NCBI GenBank assembly: GCA_016721605.1
Contig: JADKHS010000006.1
Location: forward strand, 1 to 64,000
DNA: 64,000 nt
From: Nitrosomonadales bacterium
Lineage (GTDB): Bacteria; Pseudomonadota; Gammaproteobacteria; Burkholderiales; Gallionellaceae
Direction: 5' to 3'
Part shown: in pieces, positions 20,359 to 28,654 of the stretch
Position numbering within the stretch: the first letter of the stretch is position 1
How the letters are laid out: each line of letters opens with the position of its first letter
The notes under the pieces: generated by a model
What the model saw: only the letters and a program-made list of their open reading frames with translations
What the model was told of the DNA's origin: nothing
Database searches by the model: none
Program-made: the position numbers and the translations under genes

Positions 20359-21245
20359 ATGCAAGCAATTTCCACAGCGGCTTTATCGCCATTGTTGGCC
20401 GTCCGAATGTGGGTAAATCCACTTTGCTTAATCATCTGGTCGGCCAAAAAATTAGCATCACCTCACGCAAGGCGCAGACCACACGCCACCGTATTACCGG
20501 AATATTGACTGAAGAGCACGCACAATTTGTATTCGTAGATACTCCCGGATTTCAGACGAAGCATCTTAATACCCTGAATCGCGGTTTGAATCGTGTGGTG
20601 ACGAGTAGTTTGCGTAATGTGAATGTGGTGTTGTTCGTGATTGAAGCTCGGAATTTCGACGAGCGGGATCGTCAAGTAATGAATCTGTTGCCAAAAAATA
20701 TGCCAGTGCTGCTTGTTATCAACAAGGTGGATAACATGGAGAATAAATCAGAGTTACTGCCCTTTATGCAGGAGATAGCCAAGGAGCGTGAATTTACTGC
20801 TATCGTGCCAGTGAGCGCAAAACAGAACAAGCAGCTCGATACCTTATTAGATGCGGTTCGCCCCTATCTGCTTGAAGGTGAAAAAATTTATCCTGAAGAT
20901 GAAATCACCGACCGTAATGAACGCTTTCTCGCGGCCGAATTGGTACGTGAAAAAATCTTCCGCTACTCCGGTGAAGAGCTACCCTACTCAGTAAGTGTCG
21001 TAATTGAACAGTTCAAAATAGAAGGAAAGCTGCGCCGTATCCATGCTGCGGTTCTTGTGGATAAGGATGCGCATAAGGCAATGCTGATTGGTAAGAATGG
21101 TGAGAAGCTTAAAGAAATTGCCACCCAAGCACGGTTAGATATGGAGACATTATTCGATGGAAAAGTCTACCTTGAAGTGTGGATTAAAGTGCGAAGTGGT
21201 TGGGCAGATAATGCACAGGTATTGAAAAGTTTGGGGTATGAATAA
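20355..21245 (+). CDS. era: GTPase Era
   Basis: Ribosome-assembly GTPase that binds 16S rRNA near its 3' end. G1 GRPNVGKST (residues 15-23), G3 DTPGF, G4 NKVD near 121 and the C-terminal KH domain with VLIVDKDAHK-like sequence and GKNGEKLKEIATQAR are all present. At 296 residues it is the normal length and the frame is unbroken. It overlaps rnc by 4 bp. Confidence 0.97.
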   Translation: MNASNFHSGFIAIVGRPNVGKSTLLNHLVGQKISITSRKAQTTRHRITGILTEEHAQFVFVDTPGFQTKHLNTLNRGLNRVVTSSLRNVNVVLFVIEARNFDERDRQVMNLLPKNMPVLLVINKVDNMENKSELLPFMQEIAKEREFTAIVPVSAKQNKQLDTLLDAVRPYLLEGEKIYPEDEITDRNERFLAAELVREKIFRYSGEELPYSVSVVIEQFKIEGKLRRIHAAVLVDKDAHKAMLIGKNGEKLKEIATQARLDMETLFDGKVYLEVWIKVRSGWADNAQVLKSLGYE

Positions 21246-21400
21246 TTTTAACCTTAAGCCCTTTCTGTTTTTTTCTGCATCAGTAAAAAATTTGTTGGTG
21301 TGGTTCTCACTGCTAGGTAGCGCACCTTTCATCGTTGGATGGTCAGCTTTGCTTCCCTCATTCTGTTCTTCTGTAATAAGGGGAAGCTGGGAGGAGTAGA

Positions 21401-22139
21401 TTGCAGCCGAACAAGCACAGATTAGAAGACGAACCCGCTTTCGTTTTGCACAGTTATCCATACCGCGAAACCAGCCTGGTGTTAGAAGTACTAAGTCGGC
21501 AGCACGGTCGCGTAGCATTGGTGGCGCGCGGTGCACGGCGCCCAAGATCGGCGTTGCGTGGTTTATTAATGGGTTTTCAACCATTGTTGTTAAGCTGGTT
21601 CGGCAAACATGAATTGCGCACCTTGCACCGTGCCGAATGGCGGGGTGGGCAGCCGCAATTACAGGGAACGGCATTGCTGTGTGGTTTCTATTTGAATGAA
21701 TTACTACTCAACCTGATGGTGCGTGATGATCCACACGAGCAACTGTTCGATTATTACCAGCACACCCTGCAACGGCTAGCAAATGAAGCGGACTATGCCG
21801 CCATCTTGCGTTGTTTTGAAAAACATTTGCTGCAAGAGTTGGGTTATGCGCTTTTATTAGTAGAGGAAGCGGACAGCGGCGAGCCGATTAATTCTGACGC
21901 GCCCTATCGTTATGTGCTTGAACGGTGCGGTGCGGCCACCCAATGGCTCAGACATATCAGGTGCATCAGAGGGTTTATTGATGTTGGGCAAAACCTTGCA
22001 AGATATGGCTGCTGATGATTACCGCGATGCAGTTAGCGCGCAGCAGAGCAAGCAGTTGATGCGCATGTTACTAAACCACTATCTTGCGGGTAAGACATTG
22101 TATACGCGCGAATTGATAAGGGATTTACAAAAAATATGA
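21401..22139 (+). CDS. recO: DNA repair protein RecO (one frameshift)
   Basis: RecO helps load RecA at gaps with RecF and RecR. The N-terminal OB-fold (EPAFVLHSYPYRETSLVLEV, HGRVALVARGARRP) and the helical C-terminal part are recognisable. The frame breaks in the CCC at 21939-21941: removing one C gives CGAATNGSDISGASEGLLML and joins it to the C-terminus ending LYTRELIRDLQKI. The corrected length is about 245 residues. The start is a TTG at 21401 behind a good GGGAGGAG; no ATG fits. It overlaps pdxJ by 4 bp. Confidence 0.9.
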
Positions 22140-22861
22140 TTAAACTCGGACTTAATATTGACCACGTTGCCACGTTGCGCCAAGTTCGGGGTACGCGTTA
22201 CCCCAATGTGATTCAAGCGGCGTTAATCGGTGAGGCGGCGGGTGCCGACGTTATTACACTGCATTTACGCGAAGACCGCCGCCACATTCAGGATCGGGAC
22301 GTGGAAATCCTGCGTGACATGTTGCAAACGCGCATGAATCTTGAAAGCGCCATTACTGATGAAATGCTGGCCATTGCTTTGCGCATTAAGCCGCACGATG
22401 TTTGCTTCGTGCCGGAACGGCGCGAGGAATTGACCACCGAGGGAGGGTTGGATGTGGTGGGGAATTTTGATAGTGTGAAGCACGCTTGTGAGTGTTGTGC
22501 GGCGGCGGGCATACGTGTGTCATTGTTTGTGGATGCGGATGAAAAACAAATGGATGCGGCGCGGTCTGCGGGCGCTCCGGTAGTAGAGATACACACGGGG
22601 AAATATGCTGATGCGGCCAGTGTATCGCATCAGACGCAAGAATTAGCGCGTATTCAGCGCACAGTGGCGCATGCCCATGCGCTCGGTTTGCAAGTGAATG
22701 CCGGGCATGGCCTAAACTATCACAACGTACAACCTATCGTTGCTATTCCTAATATCTGTGAACTTAATATCGGTCACGCCATAATCGCCGAGGCGCTTTT
22801 TATTGGCCTGGAGCAAGCTGTGAAAAAAATGAAAGCGCTGCTAACAGGCATTCATTCATAA
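22136..22861 (+). CDS. pdxJ: Pyridoxine 5'-phosphate synthase
   Basis: Condenses deoxyxylulose phosphate with 3-amino-2-oxopropyl phosphate in the last step of vitamin B6 synthesis. The TIM-barrel family signatures are clear: LGLNIDHVATLRQVRGTRYP at the N-terminus, ADVITLHLREDRRHI near residue 40, ERREELTTEGGLDV near 100, EIHTGKYA near 150 and NAGHGLNYHNV near 200. It has 241 residues with no break. It is coupled to recO by a 4-bp overlap and followed 21 bp later by acpS, the usual order. Confidence 0.97.
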   Translation: MIKLGLNIDHVATLRQVRGTRYPNVIQAALIGEAAGADVITLHLREDRRHIQDRDVEILRDMLQTRMNLESAITDEMLAIALRIKPHDVCFVPERREELTTEGGLDVVGNFDSVKHACECCAAAGIRVSLFVDADEKQMDAARSAGAPVVEIHTGKYADAASVSHQTQELARIQRTVAHAHALGLQVNAGHGLNYHNVQPIVAIPNICELNIGHAIIAEALFIGLEQAVKKMKALLTGIHS

Positions 22862-22882
22862 AAATATTGGAGCTCAGCTACC

Positions 22883-23302
22883 ATGATTTTTGGTATCGGC
22901 ACTGACATTGTGGCTTATGCACGCATTGAGGCAGTGCATGCCAGCTATGGCGAGCGTTTCGCCCAGCGCATTTTGAGCCAGCAAGAAGTAACGGAGTATC
23001 GTGCGCATACCTATCCCGTGCGCCTGTTGATGAAACGCTTTGCCGCCAAGGAAGCACTGGCAAAAGCGATAGGAAGCGGCCTGCGCTATCCCGTAAGCTT
23101 GCAGAAAATTAGCGTGACACATGATGTGTTTGGCAAACCCACTTTTGAATTTGATGCGGAATTAGCTGCGCACCTAGTGCAATTAGGGTTAACACACCAC
23201 CATCTAAGCATCAGTGATGACCATGATGTTGCTGTGGCATTTGTCATTTTGGAAAAGCTGATTAAAAATTTAATTGTGAAGATAAATACCCTGATGTCAT
23301 GA
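22883..23302 (+). CDS. acpS: Holo-[acyl-carrier-protein] synthase
   Basis: Transfers phosphopantetheine from CoA to acyl carrier protein. The metal-binding Asp8 is in FGIGTDIV, and the second motif KRFAAKEALAKAIG is near residue 52. The C-terminal sequence HLSISDDHDVAVAFVI is typical. At 139 residues it is slightly longer than the E. coli enzyme because of a C-terminal tail (KLIKNLIVKINTLMS) that could be real or the product of a small indel. Confidence 0.95.
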   Translation: MIFGIGTDIVAYARIEAVHASYGERFAQRILSQQEVTEYRAHTYPVRLLMKRFAAKEALAKAIGSGLRYPVSLQKISVTHDVFGKPTFEFDAELAAHLVQLGLTHHHLSISDDHDVAVAFVILEKLIKNLIVKINTLMS

Positions 23303-23331
23303 AATAAGTGAAGATCATTAGGAGAAACTGA

Positions 23332-24381
23332 ATGGGAATCGGCCCATGCATGCTGGATATTGCAGGAACTGCCCTTACTGCGGAGGATGAAGTCCGTTTA
23401 CGTCATGGACTGGTGGGAGGCGTAATTTTGTTTGCGCGTAATTATGAATCTCCCCGCCAGCTTGCCCAGCTGACAGCCAGCATTCATGCCCTACGTACTC
23501 CGCCGCTATTGATCGCTGTGGATCATGAGGGGGGGCGGGTACAACGTTTTATTGACGGTTTTACACGCATCCCGGCGATGCGCGAGCTGGGCAGTATTTG
23601 GGATGAAAACCCGCGCCGCGCCAAACATCTGGCGCAGCAGGTAGGTTATGTGCTGGCTGCAGAATTGCGTGCTTGCGGTGTGGATTTCAGCTTTACCCCG
23701 GTACTAGACATAGATTTCGGCATCAGCAAAGTGATTGGTGACCGTGCTTTTCATTCCGAGCCACAGGCCATAGCCGAACTGGCGCATAGCCTGTTGTTGG
23801 GGCTCAAACAGGGTGGGATGCCTACTGTGGGCAAGCATTTTCCTGGGCACGGCTACGTACACGCCGATTCACACCTGGCAATTCCGGTAGATGAGCGCAG
23901 CTATACCGACATTGAGTTTTGTGACCTGATTCCGTTTCGTCAGATGGTTAATTACGGTCTGACTGCAGTTATGCCTGCGCACGTGATTTATCCTAAGGTG
24001 GACAAGCATCCAGCAGGTTTTTCAAAAATATGGTTAAAAGATATTCTGCGCGGTGAACTCGGTTTCAATGGATGTATCTTTAGTGACGACCTTAGCATGG
24101 AAGGTGCCACGGTAGCGGGTGGCATACTGCAACGTGCGGAAGCTGCGTTGCAGGCCGGTTGTGATATGGTGCTGGTATGCAACCAACCGTCCTTGGCAGA
24201 TGAATTATTAGTTGGATTAAAGTGGGACATGCCAGCGGCTAGCAAAGCGCGTCTCGTGCAGATGCGCGGTCGCTGCCATCCAGATACGTTGGTGCAATTG
24301 CATGAGCAAGCAGGATTTATGAAGGCGCTGCATGAAGTTGCAACTATAGGCTCAGGCACCGCAGAACTACCGTTTGTTTAG
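23332..24381 (+). CDS. nagZ: Beta-N-acetylglucosaminidase NagZ
   Basis: Cytoplasmic glycoside hydrolase family 3 enzyme that removes N-acetylglucosamine from muropeptides in cell-wall recycling. The signatures DHEGGRVQRF, VLDIDFG, the substrate-binding KHFPGHGYVHADSH (near residue 166) and the catalytic Asp in IFSDDLSMEG are present. It has 349 residues, a normal length, and no frameshift. It ends the housekeeping block; the next gene is the unrelated luxR, 138 bp on. Confidence 0.96.
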   Translation: MGIGPCMLDIAGTALTAEDEVRLRHGLVGGVILFARNYESPRQLAQLTASIHALRTPPLLIAVDHEGGRVQRFIDGFTRIPAMRELGSIWDENPRRAKHLAQQVGYVLAAELRACGVDFSFTPVLDIDFGISKVIGDRAFHSEPQAIAELAHSLLLGLKQGGMPTVGKHFPGHGYVHADSHLAIPVDERSYTDIEFCDLIPFRQMVNYGLTAVMPAHVIYPKVDKHPAGFSKIWLKDILRGELGFNGCIFSDDLSMEGATVAGGILQRAEAALQAGCDMVLVCNQPSLADELLVGLKWDMPAASKARLVQMRGRCHPDTLVQLHEQAGFMKALHEVATIGSGTAELPFV

Positions 24382-24518
24382 TTGCGTTTTATTAGGATAT
24401 AGTGATAATTTTGTATAAGATATTGAATTACAACTATGTTTAATAGTGACATGCTGTGCTGGTGGATTAAATTAGTAAAAAATCTGCACCCAACGAAATA
24501 TGAGCGAGGAGAAAAATC

Positions 24519-25246
24519 ATGTCTGATTTGGATTTGTTTGAATCATTGCTAAGTTGTGGCACAGTTGAAGTCTTGCATGCTACGACTGCCAGCATCGCTG
24601 GCCAGTTAGGCTTTGACCATTTCATTTATGGGGTGCAGGTAAACACCTCTCTTACTCGACCTTATCAATTCATTCTAAATGGATATCCTAAGGAATGGCG
24701 TGCTCGTTATGTTGAACATAATTATCAAGAGATTGATCCTACCTACGATCACTGTATAACTAAAAGACAGACAATTCCCGTTATTTGGGATAGTCGCGTG
24801 TTCAAGGGTAGCAAAGAAGTTAAAATGAGAAACGAGTCAAGAGAGTTTGGTTTGTTGTGTGGCGCAAGCTTTGCTGTCCACGGTGGTCATGGTGAAGCCG
24901 CGATGTTGAGCCTTGCTTCTTCCCAAGATTCTTATAGAGCTCAACAGGACATCCTTTCCATTCTAGGGAAGTCTCAATTACTGGCATGTTATTTACATGA
25001 GGCGATTCAGCGCATTGTACTGAGTAAGGGGCCGCTTCTGTTGACAAAAATGGAGCTTACGCTTCGGGAAAAAGAGTGTCTTCTGTGGGCGGCTGAAGGA
25101 AAAACTGGAGGTGAGATAGCTGACATACTTCAAATTACGGAACGTACCGTAACTTTCACCTGCAAAATGCAGGTAACAAAATGGGAGCATCCAACCGTCA
25201 ACATGCGATTGCTCGTGCTCTTTCGATGGGTCTTATAGCTCCCTGA
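24519..25246 (+). CDS. LuxR-type acyl-homoserine-lactone receptor (one frameshift)
   Basis: Quorum-sensing transcription factor. The N-terminal autoinducer-binding domain keeps the invariant ligand residues Trp60, Tyr64, Asp73, Pro74, Trp90 and Gly115. The C-terminal helix-turn-helix begins LTLREKECLLWAAEGKT. The frame breaks in the TTT at 25154-25156: restoring one T gives RTVTFHLQNAGNKMGASNRQ and a normal end, ALSMGLIAP, at 25246 (about 242 residues). Uncorrected, the recognition helix would be lost. It lies directly upstream of a LuxI-type synthase, so the two form a cognate pair. Confidence 0.92.
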
Positions 25247-25451
25247 GTTTTGTATGACGGATCTGTATGGTGGTTGGTCATTGCCATACTTAGGTACCAC
25301 AGAATTACACGATTAATGCGTGCAGCAGATTGTAAAACCTACGAGATGCCGTGAAAGGCAAGCTCTTCCCATATTTATCCCAAAGTAACACTCCCCGCTT
25401 AACTCTAATGTCTTGTGCAACGATGGTATATAGCCATTAATTGTTATTTAA

Positions 25452-25471
25452 CCCTGTCAGATCTTACAGCT
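25452..25471 (+). promoter_or_regulatory. lux box upstream of the autoinducer synthase
   Basis: CCCTGTCAGATCTTACAGCT matches the Vibrio fischeri lux box at 15 of 20 positions and is itself an imperfect palindrome (CTGT...ACAG). It lies 65-84 bp before the synthase ATG, the expected place for LuxR activation of luxI and so for positive feedback. I could not define the -10 element with confidence. Confidence 0.75.
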
Positions 25472-25535
25472 AGCTAGCCGTTGAGATACGTAGTCTCATT
25501 ACTCCTGTTATCAACCAACAACAGAGGGAAGAAAA

Positions 25536-26149
25536 ATGAGACAAATAATGCTTGCGCAACATGGAGATGGATCGCTAGATCATCAAGCAGCGCTGGGAAT
25601 GTACCGTCTTAGGCACGAAGTTTTTCATGACCGTTTGGGATGGGATGTTAATAGTGATAACGGCATGGAGCACGACGAGTTTGATGAGGCTAACCCGTAT
25701 ATGTGTTGGCAAAAGGCGAAGAGAACGAGGTGCAGGGTTGTTGGCGATTATTGCCTACTACCGGTCCCAATATGTTAAAGGACACCTTTCCTCAGCTCTT
25801 GCACGGGCAGCCGGCACCGCAACAAACTGCCGTGTGGGAATTAAGCCGATTTGCAATATCAAGTGGTAAATTGGATAGTAGTGGTTTTGGACTGAGTAAT
25901 ATTCCCATCCAGATGATCCAGGCAGCTGTGAGGTTTGCTCAAAAAAACGGAATAGAGCGATACGTTTCAGTTACGAGTGTGGCAGTTGAGCGGATGTTTC
26001 GCAAGCTGGGGTTAAGCATAACTAGGCTAGGCACCCCGATAAAAATAGGTAAAGTTCTAACAGTAGCCTGCACGTTAGAAATCGACGAGATTACAGAGTT
26101 CGCCCTGTTTGGTACTTTGCCCGAGCATGCACTGAGGCTAGCTGCATGA
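25536..26149 (+). CDS. Acyl-homoserine-lactone synthase, LuxI type (one frameshift)
   Basis: Makes the acyl-homoserine-lactone signal from S-adenosylmethionine and an acyl-ACP. Conserved residues are all visible: Arg26 and Phe30 in YRLRHEVF, Trp36, Asp47, Asp50, the Arg in GCWRLLPT and Glu in WELSRFAI. The frame breaks at 25695-25697: one added G gives DEANPVYVLAKGEENEV, joining the two parts into about 204 residues, normal for LuxI. The start follows AGAGGGAAG. It overlaps the next gene by 4 bp (ATGA). Confidence 0.92.
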
Positions 26150-26595
26150 ATATTTTGTTACTTGGAGAAGCACCAGGCACCCGTCGTATCTTGAATCAGA
26201 TGCTGGAAAAATCTAGGCATCAGTTAGTCCAGCAAGCATGGGCGGATATGCCTGAGCCAGATTTGGAACAGTATGACATGGTGTTGGTAGATGGTAATGT
26301 TTGCGATTGCTCCCAGCAAGCGCGTTTGCTGGAATGGGTGCGTGAGGCCAGACGCCTCTTTCCGAATCTGCCGGTAGCCGCATTAAATTATGTGGGCACT
26401 CCTGTAGCGGCGGAAAATGCAGAGTGCAGCATGGCCAACCATTCCTGTGGCGTTTCCGAATCTGGTGATGGAGTTTGGCGCATGCGCTGCCGTTTAAAAG
26501 AGCTTGCCTTGAGTGAAACGGCCGCGCTATTGCGCGATGCATGCGAGCGTCAGCCTTTGGAGCCAGTTATTTTTGAATACTCGGGGCAAAGTTGA
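26146..26595 (+). CDS. Unknown protein coupled to the autoinducer synthase (pseudo-receiver-like)
   Basis: A 149-residue protein I do not recognise. Its start overlaps the synthase stop by 4 bp, so it is translated with it and shares its lux-box control. The order of likely strands and helices resembles a response-regulator receiver: a first strand MNILLLGEA, a third strand ending in an Asp (YDMVLVDGN, Asp50) and a fourth strand LPVAALNYVG. The acidic pair, the Ser/Thr and the Lys of an active receiver are not all in place. It may be a non-phosphorylated receiver-like domain acting in the quorum circuit. Small LuxI-linked repressors such as RsaM are an alternative, but no match is visible by eye. 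Confidence 0.7.
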   Translation: MNILLLGEAPGTRRILNQMLEKSRHQLVQQAWADMPEPDLEQYDMVLVDGNVCDCSQQARLLEWVREARRLFPNLPVAALNYVGTPVAAENAECSMANHSCGVSESGDGVWRMRCRLKELALSETAALLRDACERQPLEPVIFEYSGQS

Positions 26596-26693
26596 TTATG
26601 AGGACAGCAGTTATAGTACGCAGAGTTCTTCGTCAGTTTAATCGGAATCACAGATTCTACCTGATGCCTAACCTGATTAACCAAGATCAATGA

Positions 26694-28460
26694 GTGATAT
26701 TAATGCAGGATTTATCTAGTTCGGGACAAGAAAGCGATAGCGTACGTCAAAAAGAGAAGCAACTTAGGCTATTCGCGCATATATTCAATAGCGTACATGA
26801 AGGCATAATTGTCACGGATGCCGATAAAAACATGTTGTTTATTAACCCGGCTTTTTCTACCATTACCGGTTACAGCGCTAATGATTTAATAGGTAAGAAC
26901 CTGAATCTGTTACATCTTGGTTTGATGAATGACGCGTTCAACCATGATGACACATGGTGCAGCATTAACGAGACCGGAAGCTGGCAGGGTGAAATGGTCG
27001 GTCGACGAAAAAATGATGAAAGTTACGCCGAGTGTTTAAGTATCAGCACAATGAAAAACGACCGCGGCGAAATCAATTACTATATCGGCGTTTTTTCCGA
27101 TATCAGCGAGCGTAAAGCGGCAGAAGAGCGTATGGCTTATGTCGTGCTGCATGACTTCCTCACCAATCTGCCTAATGGCCTGTTATTACAAGATCGCTTA
27201 ACTCAGGCTATTTTCCATGCTGGCCGTGAAAAACACAAAGTGGCAGTCATGTGTCTTGACCTCGATCATTTTAAAGCTATTAATGACATGCTGGGCCATC
27301 TTGTTGGTGATAAATTATTGCAGGAGGTTGCTAAACGAATTAGCACTGTGAGCCGCGCTAGCGATACGGTGAGCAGGCGGGGTGGGGACGAGTTCATCAT
27401 TATGTTGCCGGATTTGGAAACTGTGGATGATGCTACCGATATTGCGGTCAAACTGATAGATGCCATCTCTGGCCTGTGCATGATAGATGGCAATGAAATA
27501 AAAATAACCACTAGTATCGGCATCAGCATCTTTCCAGAAGATGGATGCGATGGAGACAGTTTGATTAAGTATGCTGATGCTGCAATGTATCATGCTAAAA
27601 AAAATGGGCGCAATAACTATCAGTTTTTCACTAATGAAATGAATCAGCTTGCGCTAGAGCGCATGTCGATCGAACGGAAACTGTGCCATGCAGTAGAACA
27701 ACAAGGGTTTTGTTTACATTATCAGCCTCAGGTGAATTTACGTAGCGGCCGTATCATTGGTGTAGAAGCATTATTGCGATGGAATAATCCTGAGATTGGA
27801 ATGGTTCCACCAGAATATTTTATTCCAATTGCAGAAGAGACTGGTTTGATTGTTTCAATTGGTGAATGGGTATTACGTGAGGCTTGTCGGCAGAATAGCG
27901 AATGGCGTATGTTAGGTTTACCTAAGATTACCGTAGCGGTGAACCTATCGGCAGTGCAGTTTCGCCAAAATAATTTTGGTGAAATGATTAAGGAAATTTT
28001 ACGCGAATATGAACTCGACCCCTCTGGTCTTGAGCTGGAAATTACCGAAAGTGCTGTCATGCACAATGCTGAAGCGTCGATTGCGTTGTTATTGGAACTA
28101 AAGGCAATGGGATTAAAACTCGCAGTGGACGACTTTGGTACTGGTTACTCCAGCTTAAGTTATCTCAAGCGTTTCCCTATCGATAAGCTTAAGATCGATC
28201 AATCATTTGTGCGCGATATAACAGTTGATTCGGACGATGCTGTGATTGTTAGTACGATCATTAATATGGCGCGCACACTTAAGCTGAAAGTAATCGCTGA
28301 AGGAGTGGAAACAGCCGAGCAGCTCTCTTTTTTGAAACATCAGGAATGTGACGAGATACAAGGTTATTACTTCAGCAAGCCGATGCCACCTGAAAAAATT
28401 AACAGTCTGCTGGCGTCTGGCTATGAGGTGGATGGTCAGTGGTCATACCAATCGAAATAA
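26694..28460 (+). CDS. PAS-GGDEF-EAL cyclic-di-GMP protein
   Basis: A 588-residue soluble protein that may both make and break the second messenger c-di-GMP. The PAS domain is at about residues 25-135. The GGDEF domain (about 145-310) has an intact SRRGGDEFI active site and a product-inhibition site RASD five residues before it. The EAL domain (about 325-575) has EALLRW, ITESAV, DDFGTGYSSL and KIDQSFV, all needed for phosphodiesterase activity. Both halves thus look able to act. An earlier or slightly later start near 26694-26703 is possible. It lies downstream of the quorum genes and is convergent with the hybrid kinase cluster. No frameshift. Confidence 0.93.
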   Translation: MILMQDLSSSGQESDSVRQKEKQLRLFAHIFNSVHEGIIVTDADKNMLFINPAFSTITGYSANDLIGKNLNLLHLGLMNDAFNHDDTWCSINETGSWQGEMVGRRKNDESYAECLSISTMKNDRGEINYYIGVFSDISERKAAEERMAYVVLHDFLTNLPNGLLLQDRLTQAIFHAGREKHKVAVMCLDLDHFKAINDMLGHLVGDKLLQEVAKRISTVSRASDTVSRRGGDEFIIMLPDLETVDDATDIAVKLIDAISGLCMIDGNEIKITTSIGISIFPEDGCDGDSLIKYADAAMYHAKKNGRNNYQFFTNEMNQLALERMSIERKLCHAVEQQGFCLHYQPQVNLRSGRIIGVEALLRWNNPEIGMVPPEYFIPIAEETGLIVSIGEWVLREACRQNSEWRMLGLPKITVAVNLSAVQFRQNNFGEMIKEILREYELDPSGLELEITESAVMHNAEASIALLLELKAMGLKLAVDDFGTGYSSLSYLKRFPIDKLKIDQSFVRDITVDSDDAVIVSTIINMARTLKLKVIAEGVETAEQLSFLKHQECDEIQGYYFSKPMPPEKINSLLASGYEVDGQWSYQSK

Positions 28461-28472
28461 AGGAAAGAGTGA

Positions 28473-28546
28473 GGTAAGTTGGAAAAATGGAGTCCAATGT
28501 TTCTGTAAAATGATAAAAAGGAGGACTCCATTTTTTCCAGCTTACC
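28473..28546. repeat. Long imperfect inverted repeat
   Basis: Two arms, 28473-28495 and 28523-28546, pair over about 23 bp with one mismatch and one bulge, around a 27-nt loop. Each arm contains GGAGTCC/GGACTCC and an A- or T-run. It lies between two convergent genes and may be a bidirectional terminator or a small mobile hairpin. Confidence 0.7.
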
Positions 28547-28654
28547 CCATCTTAAAAATTAGGTAACTGTCAGCTCAGGTCTGAGCTAGTACAAATAAAC
28601 CTATTGATTACAAACAACGCCCGGCAAACTTCCAAAGTTACTCAATAACACCAA

